This document shows positions 8,321 to 16,930 of a stretch of DNA of 64,000 nt, in pieces; position 1 is the first letter of the stretch; every line of letters starts with the position of its first letter. The translations under genes were made by a program, and so were the position numbers. The DNA is taken from assembly GCA_032586195.1 (NCBI GenBank), contig JAWHQP010000008.1:1-64000 (forward strand), written 5' to 3'. This stretch comes from JAWHQP01 sp032586195 (GTDB taxonomy: Bacteria > Pseudomonadota > Gammaproteobacteria > Enterobacterales > Pasteurellaceae). The notes under the pieces were generated by a model. It did no database searches, was not told where the DNA came from, and worked only from the letters and a program-made list of their open reading frames with translations.

Positions 8321-10299
8321 ATGTCTGAACAACAAAGAAACCCAAGTGTAAACGTCTTTGAAAAAGCGGTCGCCGACAAAGATTATGAATTCGCCTGCAC
8401 CGAACTTTTATCCATTTTAGGTAAATTGGATTCTAATTTCGGTGAAATCCATAACATTGATATTAATTTTCCTAATCAAATCAAAGGAATGCACTTTGAA
8501 AAGGTAAAGCATTTCTGTACTCGTGTAGCTACGGCGGCAACGACTTTATTTGAAGATCCGAATCTTACCTTATCCGAAGACGGAGCGTTACGCTTCATGG
8601 TGTTGCAGCGTTGGCTCGGACTGATTTTTGCCACCTCGCCTTATATTAATGGTGATCATGTACTGCACTCTTATAATGTAAATCCGGATAAATCGGATTT
8701 AAACAATATTCATTTGCCTTCCAACGAAGACGCGTTCCGTAAATTCTGCGTATTCTATTTTCCTGAATCAAATGTCAATATCAATCTTGATACTCTCTGG
8801 GATGTCAGCAACGTCATTACCAGTTCTTTATGTTTTGCCTTGCAGTCTCCGCGTTTTATCGGTACGGCGGAAGCGTTTGGTAAACGTGGCGCCATTTTAA
8901 AATGGTTCCCTGCCAAACTGGCCACCTTGAAAAATCTTGACGGCATTCCGAGTAATATCGCGCACGATGTTTATATGCATTGTAGTTATGATATTGATGC
9001 GGACAAACATCGTGTGAAAGAAAGCCTGAATAAAGTCATTCGCCGTCATCTGCTGGCGACCGAATGGCATGATCGCGATGTACAGACTATCGGCTTTACC
9101 AACGGCAAACCGGTAATGGTGGTATTGCTGGAACATTTCCATTCGGCCCACTCGATTTACCGTACTCATTCCACTTCAATGATTGCGGCCCGTGAGCGTT
9201 TCCATTTAGTGGGGCTCGGCGGGCCGGCGGTGGATCAGAAAGGTCGGGAAGTATTTGACGAATTCTTCGAACTGAAAGGCGATAACCTTGCGCAAAAAAT
9301 GGAATTTATTCGTGATATTTGCGATAAATATCAACCAGCCGTGTTCTACATGCCGAGTATCGGTATGGATTTAATTACCATTTTGTTTCTAATGCCCGTT
9401 TTGCGCCGATTCAGGTTATTGCACTCGGCCATCCGGCCACGACTCATTCAAACTTCATTGAATACGTTATCGTGGAAGATGATTATGTGGGTTCCGAAGA
9501 CTGCTTCAGCGAAACCTTACTCCGCCTGCCGAAGGATGCGCTGCCGTATGTGCCGTCGGCGTTGGCTCCGAAGAAAGTCGAATACCGCTTACGTGAACAT
9601 CCCGAAGTTGTGCATATCGGCATTGCTTCCACCACGATGAAATTAAACCCGTATTTCCTCATGGCGTGCCAGGCTATTCGCGATCGGGCTAAGGTAAAAG
9701 TGCATTTCCATTTCGCCATGGGACAATCTGCCGGAGTAACGCATCCGTATGTAGAACGTTTCCTTAAATCTTATTTGGGCGACGATGTGACGGCGCATGC
9801 TCATTCGCCGTATGATAAATATCTCGATATTCTGAATAACTGCGATATGATGATTAACCCGTTCCCGTTCGGCAACACTAACGGCATTATTGATATGGTC
9901 ACCCTAGGGTTGGTAGGGGTTTGCAAAACAGGTCCCGAAGTACATGAACATATTGACGAAGGTCTGTTCGGTCGTCTGGGCTTGCCTGATTGGCTGGTGG
10001 CGCACACGGTTGATGAATATGTTGAACGGGCTATTCGACTGGCTGAAAATCATGAAGAACGTTTGGCGTTACGCCGCCATATTATTGAAAACAACGGATT
10101 AAAAACACTGTTTACCGGCGATCCGAGCCCGATGGGTAAAGTGCTGCTGGAAAAAGTACAGGCGTTGGACGCGTATAAAAAATCGGTGGAAAAACCGAAA
10201 AAAGCGGCGAGAAAACCTTCCGCCGGCAAAACGGCTAAACCGGCCGCTAAAAAAGCGCCAGCCAAAAAGCCCGCGGCTAAAACAGCTAAAAAGGCATAA
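8321..10299 (+). pseudogene. ngt: Cytoplasmic N-glycosyltransferase (ApNGT/HMW1C family), frameshifted
   Basis: Homologue of A. pleuropneumoniae NGT, a soluble GT41 enzyme that puts glucose from UDP-Glc on Asn in N-X-S/T sequons of adhesins. The N-terminal all-alpha domain runs from residue 1 to about 250. The catalytic part includes HFHSAHSIYRTHSTSM, FYMPSIGMD, GHPATTHSNFIEY, HFHFAMGQSAG and NPFPFGNTNGIIDM. The frame breaks at 9381-9384: four T where five would give the family sequence (GMDLITI then FVSNARFAPIQ). The upstream frame stops at 9640; the downstream frame has a possible ATG at 9472. Rejoined length is 659 aa against 620 for ApNGT. The surplus is a C-terminal tail of about 38 residues made of K, A, P and T. 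The split could be a sequencing error, phase switch or real mutation. Confidence 0.85.
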
Positions 10300-10319
10300 A
10301 GCAATATGATTTAACTATA

Positions 10320-10347
10320 AAATCCCGTCTTGTGCGGGATTTTTTGT
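10320..10347 (+). terminator. Intrinsic terminator after the glycosyltransferase gene
   Basis: Stem ATCCCG / CGGGAT with a seven-base loop followed by TTTTTT. It closes the rimO-ngt unit, leaving no room for a third gene. Confidence 0.85.
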
Positions 10348-10370
10348 GATGAGTTGTTTGCAAAAGGTAA

Positions 10371-10379
10371 AAGTGCGGT
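10371..10379 (+). repeat. DNA uptake signal sequence
   Basis: Perfect core followed by GTCGTTTTTACGAGTTTTTT; lies between the ngt terminator and the end of aroE. Confidence 0.9.
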
Positions 10380-10397
10380 GTCGTTTTTACGAGTTTT

Positions 10398-11207
10398 TTA
10401 CACCGGATTCCCCGCCAGTAACGGTTCAACATCAGGCATAACGCCCCGCCACAGCTTAAAGGAATGGGCGGCCTGCCCCACCAGCATGCCGAAGCCGTCA
10501 CTGAAGTTCGTCACACCAAGCTGTTTGGCAAGGGCGATAAACGGCGTGTCGCCGCCCTTAGCGTATTGCATATCGTAAACCGCCCCCGCCATACGTAGAA
10601 TTTCAGGCCGGATATCGGCGGTTTTGCCCTGCAGGCCGAGGGAAGTGGCGTTAATGATCAAATCGTAGGGTTGCAGCAAAACTCCCGATAATGACACCGC
10701 ACTTATGCTGCCGTGGCGGGCAAATTTCTGTGCTAATGCTTCGGCTTTTTCCGTGCTGCGGTTGGCGATTGTAATCCGTTGGCGGGCTTGCAACAGCGGC
10801 AGCAGCACACCCTTAACGGCACCGCCCGCACCGAGGATTAACAGGCGTTGATCGGGCTTGAGCCAGCCCAAACGTTCGAGATCGCTGACCAGCCCCGCCC
10901 CGTCGGTGTTGTCGGCATACAGCTTACCGTTATCCAGTTTCTTCAAGGTGTTGCACGCCTCGGCGCTGAGGGCCCGTTCGCTGTATTGGTCGGCGAATTG
11001 ATAGGCCCGTTCTTTGAACGGTGCTGTAATATTGCAGCCTTTAGCCCCTTCGGCAAAAAATGCCGACAGTTGCTGTTCAAACCGTGCTTCATCACCCAGC
11101 ATCGCGCCGTATTCCATCTCTTGACCGGTCTGGCGGGCGAAAATTTTGTGAATCTGCGGCGATTTGCTTTGGGCGATAGGGTTACCCCAAACGGCGTATT
11201 TATCCAT
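10398..11207 (-). CDS. aroE: Shikimate dehydrogenase
   Basis: A 269-aa NADP-dependent enzyme that reduces 3-dehydroshikimate to shikimate in aromatic amino acid synthesis. It begins MDKYAVWGNPIAQSKSPQIH with the substrate-binding SKSP serines. The catalytic Lys is in NITAPFKERAY near residue 65, and the NADP-binding loop is LGAGGAVKGVLLPLL near 125. The ATG at 11205-11207 is chosen because it matches the family N-terminus; a longer reading frame upstream runs into the next gene. It belongs to a minus-strand cluster with a GNAT gene, tsaC and a zinc-finger gene, as in the E. coli yrdD-tsaC-aroE region. Confidence 0.95.
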   Translation of the reverse strand: MDKYAVWGNPIAQSKSPQIHKIFARQTGQEMEYGAMLGDEARFEQQLSAFFAEGAKGCNITAPFKERAYQFADQYSERALSAEACNTLKKLDNGKLYADNTDGAGLVSDLERLGWLKPDQRLLILGAGGAVKGVLLPLLQARQRITIANRSTEKAEALAQKFARHGSISAVSLSGVLLQPYDLIINATSLGLQGKTADIRPEILRMAGAVYDMQYAKGGDTPFIALAKQLGVTNFSDGFGMLVGQAAHSFKLWRGVMPDVEPLLAGNPV

Positions 11208-11775
11208 AGTTAACCTCATCTTGCATGTGATGCGGTATCCAATCCTGCGACAGCAGGCTGTACACCTCAAAATCGGAAAACTCACCCGTGCTTAATAGCA
11301 GGCTTTCGCGTTCGATACCCTCCAGTTGAAAGCCCAGCCGCCGCGGAATGCCCTTACTCGGCAGATTACCCGCCGCACATTTTATCGTGACGCGATGGAT
11401 ATGCAGATCAAAAAAAGCATAGTTGAGCAGTCGGGCGAGCGCCTTGGTCACAATGCCCTTGCCTTGATGAAACTGCGAAATCCAATAGCCGATTTCCAGC
11501 CGCAGGTTGGCATAATCCACGTGATGAAAGCTGATCAGCCCGATCAGTTCGTCATCATAACGAATGGTGAAAACCTGCTCCAATGGCTTATCGGCGAGGG
11601 ATTGAATAAAACATTCGCTGTCACTTACCTGCAGGGTGGAATAGGCGAAAGGCAGCCAACGGCCGAGATAATCCCGCTGCTGGCAAATAATATTAAAAAT
11701 TGCAGCGGCGTCCTGTAATTCGATTTGTTTTAGGTTGAGATGTTCTTCAATTTGAAATGAGGACTGAATCTTCAT
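11200..11775 (-). CDS. GNAT family N-acetyltransferase (RimJ/RimL-like)
   Basis: A 191-aa acetyltransferase. Family features are LGRWLPFAYSTLQ, GLISFHHVDYANLRLEIGYW and QGKGIVTKALARLLNYAF, the last being the acetyl-CoA pyrophosphate loop (Q-G-K-G). The pattern is that of RimJ/RimL-like proteins, some of which acetylate ribosomal protein N-termini; the substrate here is unknown. Its stop overlaps the aroE start by eight bases, and tsaC ends just two bases beyond its start, so it is embedded in the operon. ATG at 11773-11775 is preferred to a longer frame inside tsaC. Confidence 0.8.
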   Translation of the reverse strand: MKIQSSFQIEEHLNLKQIELQDAAAIFNIICQQRDYLGRWLPFAYSTLQVSDSECFIQSLADKPLEQVFTIRYDDELIGLISFHHVDYANLRLEIGYWISQFHQGKGIVTKALARLLNYAFFDLHIHRVTIKCAAGNLPSKGIPRRLGFQLEGIERESLLLSTGEFSDFEVYSLLSQDWIPHHMQDEVNYG

Positions 11776-11777
11776 AG

Positions 11778-12329
11778 TTATCCCTGACGAAAAATCTGTT
11801 GAGTGAAAATATCCCGAATTTCGGAGGGATTTGCCGCGTTGCCCACAGGCATATCCAGCACGGGAAAAAACTCGCCGAATTGACACCGCACTTCACGGGC
11901 GGAACGGCAGGGAGGCCGACCGCTGAGATTGGCGCTGGTGGACGTGATGGCAAACCCCGTCCGCCGGCACAATGCGCGTACCGCGGGATGAGGACATAAC
12001 CGCACCGCAATGCTGTTAAACCGCCCGGTGAGATAGCCGGGCGTACCGGCACGGGCGGGCACCACCCAGGTGGTCGGGTGAGCGTAATATTGCTGCAGAA
12101 GCTGCCAATGCTTTGTCTGCAGCTTCGTTTGATCGATAAACGGCAGCAGCAGAGCCAAGGTCGGAGCGACCAGAATCAGCCCTTTTTCCGGCGGGCGATT
12201 TTTCAAAACTAACAATTTCAGCACCGCGCTTTCGTCGTTCGGGTTACAGCCTAAGCCGAACACCGACTCGGTGGGATAAGCGATGACCTGCCCCTGTTTT
12301 AATTGTTCGACGACTTGATTTAATTCCAT
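11778..12329 (-). CDS. tsaC: Threonylcarbamoyl-AMP synthase TsaC
   Basis: A 183-aa YrdC/Sua5-domain enzyme that makes threonylcarbamoyl-AMP from Thr, bicarbonate and ATP for the t6A37 modification of tRNA. The N-terminus VEQLKQGQVIAYPTESVFGL and the following KNRPPEKGLILV are diagnostic, as is TSTSANLSGRPP near the C-terminus. It is the short TsaC form without a Sua5 extension. ATG at 12327-12329 gives the family start. It directly follows the zinc-finger gene (4-base gap). Confidence 0.93.
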   Translation of the reverse strand: MELNQVVEQLKQGQVIAYPTESVFGLGCNPNDESAVLKLLVLKNRPPEKGLILVAPTLALLLPFIDQTKLQTKHWQLLQQYYAHPTTWVVPARAGTPGYLTGRFNSIAVRLCPHPAVRALCRRTGFAITSTSANLSGRPPCRSAREVRCQFGEFFPVLDMPVGNAANPSEIRDIFTQQIFRQG

Positions 12330-12333
12330 CTTT

Positions 12334-12882
12334 TTATTTCTCTTGAACAAAACCGTGGCGACATGCCTTATTGACACAAACCAGCATGCGCCGCGTTGCC
12401 GTTTCTTTTTTGATGACGGCAAGCGGGCCGCCGCAGACAGGGCATTCCGCCAAATAAGGTTTGGTCGGCAGGGTAAATCTGCAATGAGGAAAACGGCTGC
12501 AACCGTAGAAATATTTGCCCTGCCGCCCGCGACGGGGAATCAGCTCGCCCTTACCGCATTCCGGGCAGGGAAAATGTTCTTCCGCCGCGTGTTCTTCTTC
12601 ATGCACGATAAAACGGCAGGCGGGATAGTTGCTACAGCCGATAAACATACCGTAATTTCCTTGCCGAATAACTAACGGATGCCCGCATTCGGGGCAGCTT
12701 TCCGCCAATTGCTTGATAATTTTACTTTCATTCTGCGTGGTCAACGGCTTGAGATAATCGCATTTCGGATATGCCGTACAGGCGAGAAAGGGCCCTTTCC
12801 CGCCCTGTTTGATTTGTAACGCCGCGCCGCACAGCGGGCAAGTTTCTTCTCGTTTGGTATGCTGAAAGAGGCGTTCGCTCAT
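12334..12882 (-). CDS. yrdD: Topoisomerase-type zinc-finger protein (YrdD-like)
   Basis: A 182-aa protein built of four C4 zinc ribbons like those at the C-terminus of DNA topoisomerase I. The cysteine sets are CPLCG...CTAYPKC, CPECG...CSNYPAC, CPECG...CSRFPHC and CPVCG...CVNKAC. No catalytic topoisomerase domain is present. Role unknown; nucleic-acid binding is inferred from the repeat. It is the first gene of the minus-strand yrdD-tsaC-GNAT-aroE group. Confidence 0.85.
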   Translation of the reverse strand: MSERLFQHTKREETCPLCGAALQIKQGGKGPFLACTAYPKCDYLKPLTTQNESKIIKQLAESCPECGHPLVIRQGNYGMFIGCSNYPACRFIVHEEEHAAEEHFPCPECGKGELIPRRGRQGKYFYGCSRFPHCRFTLPTKPYLAECPVCGGPLAVIKKETATRRMLVCVNKACRHGFVQEK

Positions 12883-12934
12883 AGTGATTTCTCGTTGAAT
12901 TCGATTGGTTTGAGATTAGCAATAAAGACCTGCT

Positions 12935-12961
12935 TTGACAAATGAAAATTTCGTTTATACT
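12935..12961 (+). promoter_or_regulatory. Likely rmuC promoter
   Basis: Consensus TTGACA at 12935-12940 and TATACT at 12956-12961, with a short 15-base spacer. It lies about 110 bases upstream of rmuC and before a structured leader. Confidence 0.5.
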
Positions 12962-12982
12962 TTAACTTGTTTGCGGTAAACG

Positions 12983-13028
12983 ACATCCCATCCCGCCCGT
13001 TTATGGAAGCGGGCGGAGAAAAGGATGT
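12983..13028 (+). promoter_or_regulatory. Structured leader upstream of rmuC
   Basis: A perfect 7-bp GC stem (CCGCCCG 12993-12999 with CGGGCGG 13010-13016) is nested inside a second stem, ACATCC (12983-12988) with GGATGT (13023-13028). No T-run follows, so it does not look like a terminator. No known riboswitch class was recognised. Confidence 0.4.
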
Positions 13029-13072
13029 TAATTTATAATTGCTGCGTAATATCGACGATTTAGGATGACTCC

Positions 13073-14698
13073 ATGCCAGAACTTCAAGAATTATTAAAAA
13101 ATCCGTTTTTTATCACCGCGCTTTGCCTGCTGGTGCTTTGTCTGCTTTTTATCTTTAACCTTGCCCGCCGTAAACGTGATGTGGCGGAATTGCAGCAGGA
13201 TTTGCACAAGAACGCCGCCGAGTTCAACCAACTGCTGGAAAAATACGATGCGCTGACACTCGTCAAGAATCAGCTGGATCAGACGGCGATTAAGGCGCAA
13301 ACCGTGGCAGAAGGGTTACAGATCAGACTGACGGAACGGGATCGGCAAATTCGAACCCTGCAGCATGAACTGGAGGAAGAACAGAGCCGCCACGGTTCAA
13401 CTCAGGATAAAATGACGCTGCTGCGGGATCAATTCAACATTAAAGCTACCCAAAGCATGAATTTACAGCAACAGCTGGAACAGCAGCAACAGCGTTTACA
13501 GCAGAAAGAACAGGATATTGCCGCGCTGAATGAAAAATTCACCGCGCTCACCCGGCAGTTTACCGCTCTGCAGACCACGCTGGAAGAAAAAGAAAAACAT
13601 TTTGCCGGGCAGCAGCATACCTTTGAACAAAGCAAACAGCAGTTTGCCGCCGAATTTCAGAATCTGGCGAACCGTATTTTAGAGGAAAAAAGCCAGAGTT
13701 TCAGCCAATCCAATCAGACCGCGTTAAACGCTTTACTGAAACCGTTCCGCGAACAGATTGACGGCTTTCAGAAACGGGTGAACGAAATTCATTCCGAAGC
13801 GGTGCGGGGCAACGCGGGGCTGAAGACGGAAATCAAACGCATGCTGGAGGTAAGCATGACTATGTCGCAGGAGGCGAATAATCTTACCGCGGCATTGAAA
13901 GGTGACAAGAAAACCCTCGGTAACTGGGGAGAAATGCAGTTGGAGCGCATTTTGCAGCTGGCGGGCCTGGTGAGGGATGTGCATTACGAGCCTCAGGCGC
14001 ACTTTAAGGATCAGTCGGGGCGCACGAATTTCCCCGATTTTGTCGTGCATTTGCCGGAAAATAAACATTTGGTAATCGACAGCAAAATGTCGCTGGTGGC
14101 TTACGAACAGGCGGTCAATGCGGAAGACGAGGAGAGCCGCCGGAAATATTTGCAGGAACATGTGCGGGCCATTCGTCATCATATCGATGATCTATGGCGC
14201 AAGGATTATACCAACCTGATTGGTATGCGAAGCCCGAATTTCGTGCTGATGTTTGTGGCGGTAGAGCCTGCCTACATTGAAGCCTTAAAAGCGGATTTGG
14301 GGTTATTTAACTATGGCTACGAAAAAAATGTGATTTTGGTTTCACACACCACATTAATGCCGATTTTACGCACGGTGTCAAACTTATGGCGCATTGAACG
14401 CGGCAACGCCGAAGCACGGGAAATCAGCGAACGGGCGGGTGATATTTATAATCAAATCTGTCTGGTGGCGGAACGTCTTGCCAAACTGGGCGGTACGCTT
14501 TCCACCGCCAACGGCTATTACAACAGCACCGTCACCGCTCTGGTGGGTAACCGAGGCTTGGCGGGCAAGGTGGAACGTTTTAAAAATCTGTCCGCCAAAG
14601 CCAACAAAACCATGCCGCCCATCGCCCCGCTGCATACTGATTTGGAAGTGGAAAAACTGGAAGAAATCCGCCCGAATCAGAGCGATTCGACTGATTGA
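13073..14698 (+). CDS. rmuC: DNA recombination protein RmuC
   Basis: A 541-aa protein; RmuC family members limit recombination at inverted repeats and carry a nuclease-like fold. An N-terminal membrane segment (about residues 11-30, FFITALCLLVLCLLFIFNLA) is followed by a long Gln/Glu-rich coiled coil to about residue 200. The conserved core runs from about 250 to 480, with GNWGEMQLERIL, FPDFVVHLPENKHLVIDSKMSL and LIGMRSPNFVLMFV. The ATG is at 13073 after TTTAGGATGA. A candidate promoter and structured leader lie upstream. Confidence 0.95.
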   Translation: MPELQELLKNPFFITALCLLVLCLLFIFNLARRKRDVAELQQDLHKNAAEFNQLLEKYDALTLVKNQLDQTAIKAQTVAEGLQIRLTERDRQIRTLQHELEEEQSRHGSTQDKMTLLRDQFNIKATQSMNLQQQLEQQQQRLQQKEQDIAALNEKFTALTRQFTALQTTLEEKEKHFAGQQHTFEQSKQQFAAEFQNLANRILEEKSQSFSQSNQTALNALLKPFREQIDGFQKRVNEIHSEAVRGNAGLKTEIKRMLEVSMTMSQEANNLTAALKGDKKTLGNWGEMQLERILQLAGLVRDVHYEPQAHFKDQSGRTNFPDFVVHLPENKHLVIDSKMSLVAYEQAVNAEDEESRRKYLQEHVRAIRHHIDDLWRKDYTNLIGMRSPNFVLMFVAVEPAYIEALKADLGLFNYGYEKNVILVSHTTLMPILRTVSNLWRIERGNAEAREISERAGDIYNQICLVAERLAKLGGTLSTANGYYNSTVTALVGNRGLAGKVERFKNLSAKANKTMPPIAPLHTDLEVEKLEEIRPNQSDSTD

Positions 14699-14992
14699 CC
14701 GAAAGGCGTGGAGGTATGCCTTTTGATTCCCACCAAATTCACCCTTTCCATTCTTTGCGGAATTGGCTAAGGTTTGTTGGCTGTAGACCAATTGGTGTTT
14801 TGTTTCGAGCCCGATCCGTCTGCCTGTACCAATTCCGGGCCATGGGAAACGGTTATTTCGTTAAACTCGGTATTCATTCCCCGAAAACCTCACCGCGCGA
14901 GTTGGTGGAAGGTCATCAATAGCGTTTGGCGGTGGAATTCAATAATTGAACAGATAAAGGCGTTTCTTAATATAGCCTTACGTTCGGTGTCA

Positions 14993-15001
14993 AAGTGCGG
15001 T
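14993..15001 (+). repeat. DNA uptake signal sequence
   Basis: Perfect core followed by GCTGAAATATTGAGTTTTT, the full extended form. Confidence 0.9.
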
Positions 15002-15040
15002 GCTGAAATATTGAGTTTTTCAGTATGATGCGGTGGTTGT

Positions 15041-15072
15041 AAACGCCTCATATAGAGAGGCGTTTGTTTTGC
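15041..15072 (+). terminator. Intrinsic terminator
   Basis: Arms AAACGCCTC and GAGGCGTTT (perfect 9-bp stem) followed by GTTTTG. It faces rightward and may end rmuC transcription, although rmuC stops about 340 bases earlier. Confidence 0.6.
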
Positions 15073-15087
15073 TAATGGATATATTGA

Positions 15088-15720
15088 TTAATTTAATGCG
15101 TTTTTAACCTTGTCGGCAATTTCATCAAATTTTTTCTTAAGATCGTTTTTGAATTGTTCAAAATTCGCTTTGCGTTCTTGTTTACGCGCGGCTTTAAGTT
15201 TTTCTTCGGCTTGTTCTCTCAGGCTTATTTCCAGCTGCACTGCTTCATCTATTTCATGTTGAATATCAGCAGCGTCCCAGCGTACCACGGTAGTTTTAAA
15301 CTGGCCGAAGAACTGATTAAGCACTGTGTCATCGGCTTCTTGTGCCAATAGCAGAATCGCCACATCGCCGTCTTTGAGTTTGCCCGCCACGGCAGCGATT
15401 AACGAACCATCTTTGAGCGCATCCGCAGATTCAACGCTGCTGCCTATCAATGCACCTGTCGAGCCGCCAAGCAGCACGCCCAAAGGGCCGCCTAACACGC
15501 CGATCAAAGCGCCGATTAAACCGCCGGTCAGCATGGCATCGGCGGATTTTACCAACGGATCGTAAGCATCAACAGGGGTTAAAATGCCGTTATTTTTCTT
15601 CACTAATACTGCTTGGGCAAGCAGTGTTTGTGTGGTTTGGCGATATACTTTCAATTCATTGAACGCCTGATAGGCTTCGCTTTCTACTTCAAATAAGCTA
15701 ACAATAACATTCTGTTGCAT
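15088..15720 (-). CDS. DUF1269-family protein with glycine-zipper segment
   Basis: A 210-aa protein resembling the DUF1269 membrane-associated family. The N-terminal alpha/beta part (MQQNVIVSLFEVESEAYQAF) is followed by a Gly-rich hydrophobic hairpin at about residues 60-95 with GGLIGALIGVLGGPLGVLLGG. A second alpha/beta part comes next, then a charged C-terminal helix from about 160 with AEEKLKAARKQERK and repeated Lys/Phe/Glu. Function is unknown; related proteins are often stress-induced. It is a single gene with a GAGGTAAAT site before the ATG. Confidence 0.75.
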   Translation of the reverse strand: MQQNVIVSLFEVESEAYQAFNELKVYRQTTQTLLAQAVLVKKNNGILTPVDAYDPLVKSADAMLTGGLIGALIGVLGGPLGVLLGGSTGALIGSSVESADALKDGSLIAAVAGKLKDGDVAILLLAQEADDTVLNQFFGQFKTTVVRWDAADIQHEIDEAVQLEISLREQAEEKLKAARKQERKANFEQFKNDLKKKFDEIADKVKNALN

Positions 15721-15965
15721 ATGATTTACCTCTTTTTTATTGTTAATTCAATGTGTTATCAATATATGCCATGATATGGCACCTGCTATTGTAACACTGT
15801 TTACTTTTTGAACCAAAGGCGCGTTGCCGATTGAGTCTTTATCGTGCCGCTTGGGGGATTGCGGTCATCATCGTGATTGATTAAAAAATATCTGCTTAAA
15901 TTTGTTTATTCAGCGGCGTACAATATCCGTTGATAAAACGATTTGTAATAATGAGGAGAGTTAAT

Positions 15966-16778
15966 ATGAAAACACAAGTTAGCGTTGTGATTGGTTCCGG
16001 TTCCATCGCTCAGGCTATTGCCCGCCGGGTTAGTGCAGGTATGAATATATTATTGGCGGATATTCGCTCGGAACATGCCGCGGCAGCGGCGAAAACCTTG
16101 CGTGAGGCGGGGTTTGAATGTTCCACCGCACAGGTGGATGTGGCCGATCGCGCTTCGGTGCAGGCGTTGGCGGATCAGGCGGCGGCAATGGGCGACGTGT
16201 ACCGCGTGATCAATACCGCAGGGCGTTCGCCGTCACAGGCCAGCCCGCGGGATATTCTCAAGGCGGATTTATACGGCACGGCGTTAGTGCTGGACATTTT
16301 CGGCGAAGTGATTGCCGAGGGCGGTTCGGCATTGATGACGGGTTCACAGTCGGCATTTCGCTTGGAGCCCTTAACGGCAGAACAAATCCGTGCCTTAGCC
16401 GTTACACCGACGGAAGAATTGTTGGATTTGCCGTTTGTGCAAGCCATCGATGACAGCTTGCGCGCCTACCAGATTTCCAAACGCGGTAATGCCTTGAGAG
16501 TACAGGCGCAGGCGGTGCGCTGGGGTGAACGTAAGGCACGGGTTAACTGTATCAGTCCGGGTATTATTTTTACCCCGCTTGCCTTAGATGAATTAAATAG
16601 CCCCGAACGTGGTGAATTTTACCGTAACATGCTTGCCTCGATTCCCGCCCGTCGCGGCGGTACACCCGACGAAGTAGCTGACCTCGCCGCCGTGGTAATG
16701 AACAGTGGTTACATTACCGGCAGCGATTTCCTTATCGACGGCGGAGCAACGGCGAAGTTCTGGTATGGAGCAAATTAG
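15966..16778 (+). CDS. SDR-family oxidoreductase
   Basis: A 270-aa short-chain dehydrogenase/reductase. The dinucleotide-binding loop is VVIGSGSIAQAIARRV at the N-terminus, a variant of the usual T-G-x3-G-x-G. The catalytic Tyr-x3-Lys is in AYQISKRGN near residue 170, followed by RVNCISPGIIFTPLA; the C-terminus has the usual ITGSDFLIDGGA. Substrate is unknown. The ATG at 15966 follows a GAGGAG ribosome site; in-frame upstream ATGs lack one. It precedes an aldo/keto reductase gene by about 150 bases with an uptake signal between, so the two may or may not be co-transcribed. Confidence 0.85.
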   Translation: MKTQVSVVIGSGSIAQAIARRVSAGMNILLADIRSEHAAAAAKTLREAGFECSTAQVDVADRASVQALADQAAAMGDVYRVINTAGRSPSQASPRDILKADLYGTALVLDIFGEVIAEGGSALMTGSQSAFRLEPLTAEQIRALAVTPTEELLDLPFVQAIDDSLRAYQISKRGNALRVQAQAVRWGERKARVNCISPGIIFTPLALDELNSPERGEFYRNMLASIPARRGGTPDEVADLAAVVMNSGYITGSDFLIDGGATAKFWYGAN

Positions 16779-16787
16779 GTTAGTCTA

Positions 16788-16796
16788 AAGTGCGGT
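16788..16796 (+). repeat. DNA uptake signal sequence
   Basis: Perfect core followed by GCCGAATTTTTGTGTTTTTT, located ten bases after the SDR stop codon. Confidence 0.9.
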
Positions 16797-16930
16797 GCCG
16801 AATTTTTGTGTTTTTTGTTGTCTGACATTTCGTCGGGCAGTTAGAAATAAATTTTGTGGTATCCACTTATCCGTGCAAACATTCTTTCTAAAATATACCG
16901 ATTAAAACAATGTGAAGGAGGAAAGCAACA

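Larger units (their letters stand above)
14699..15087. other. Gap of 389 bases, mostly featureless
   Basis: Short overlapping reading frames exist on both strands, but none has a recognisable product or a ribosome site. The stretch holds one uptake signal (14993-15001) and a hairpin near its end. It may contain the eroded remains of a gene; I cannot name one. Confidence 0.5.
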
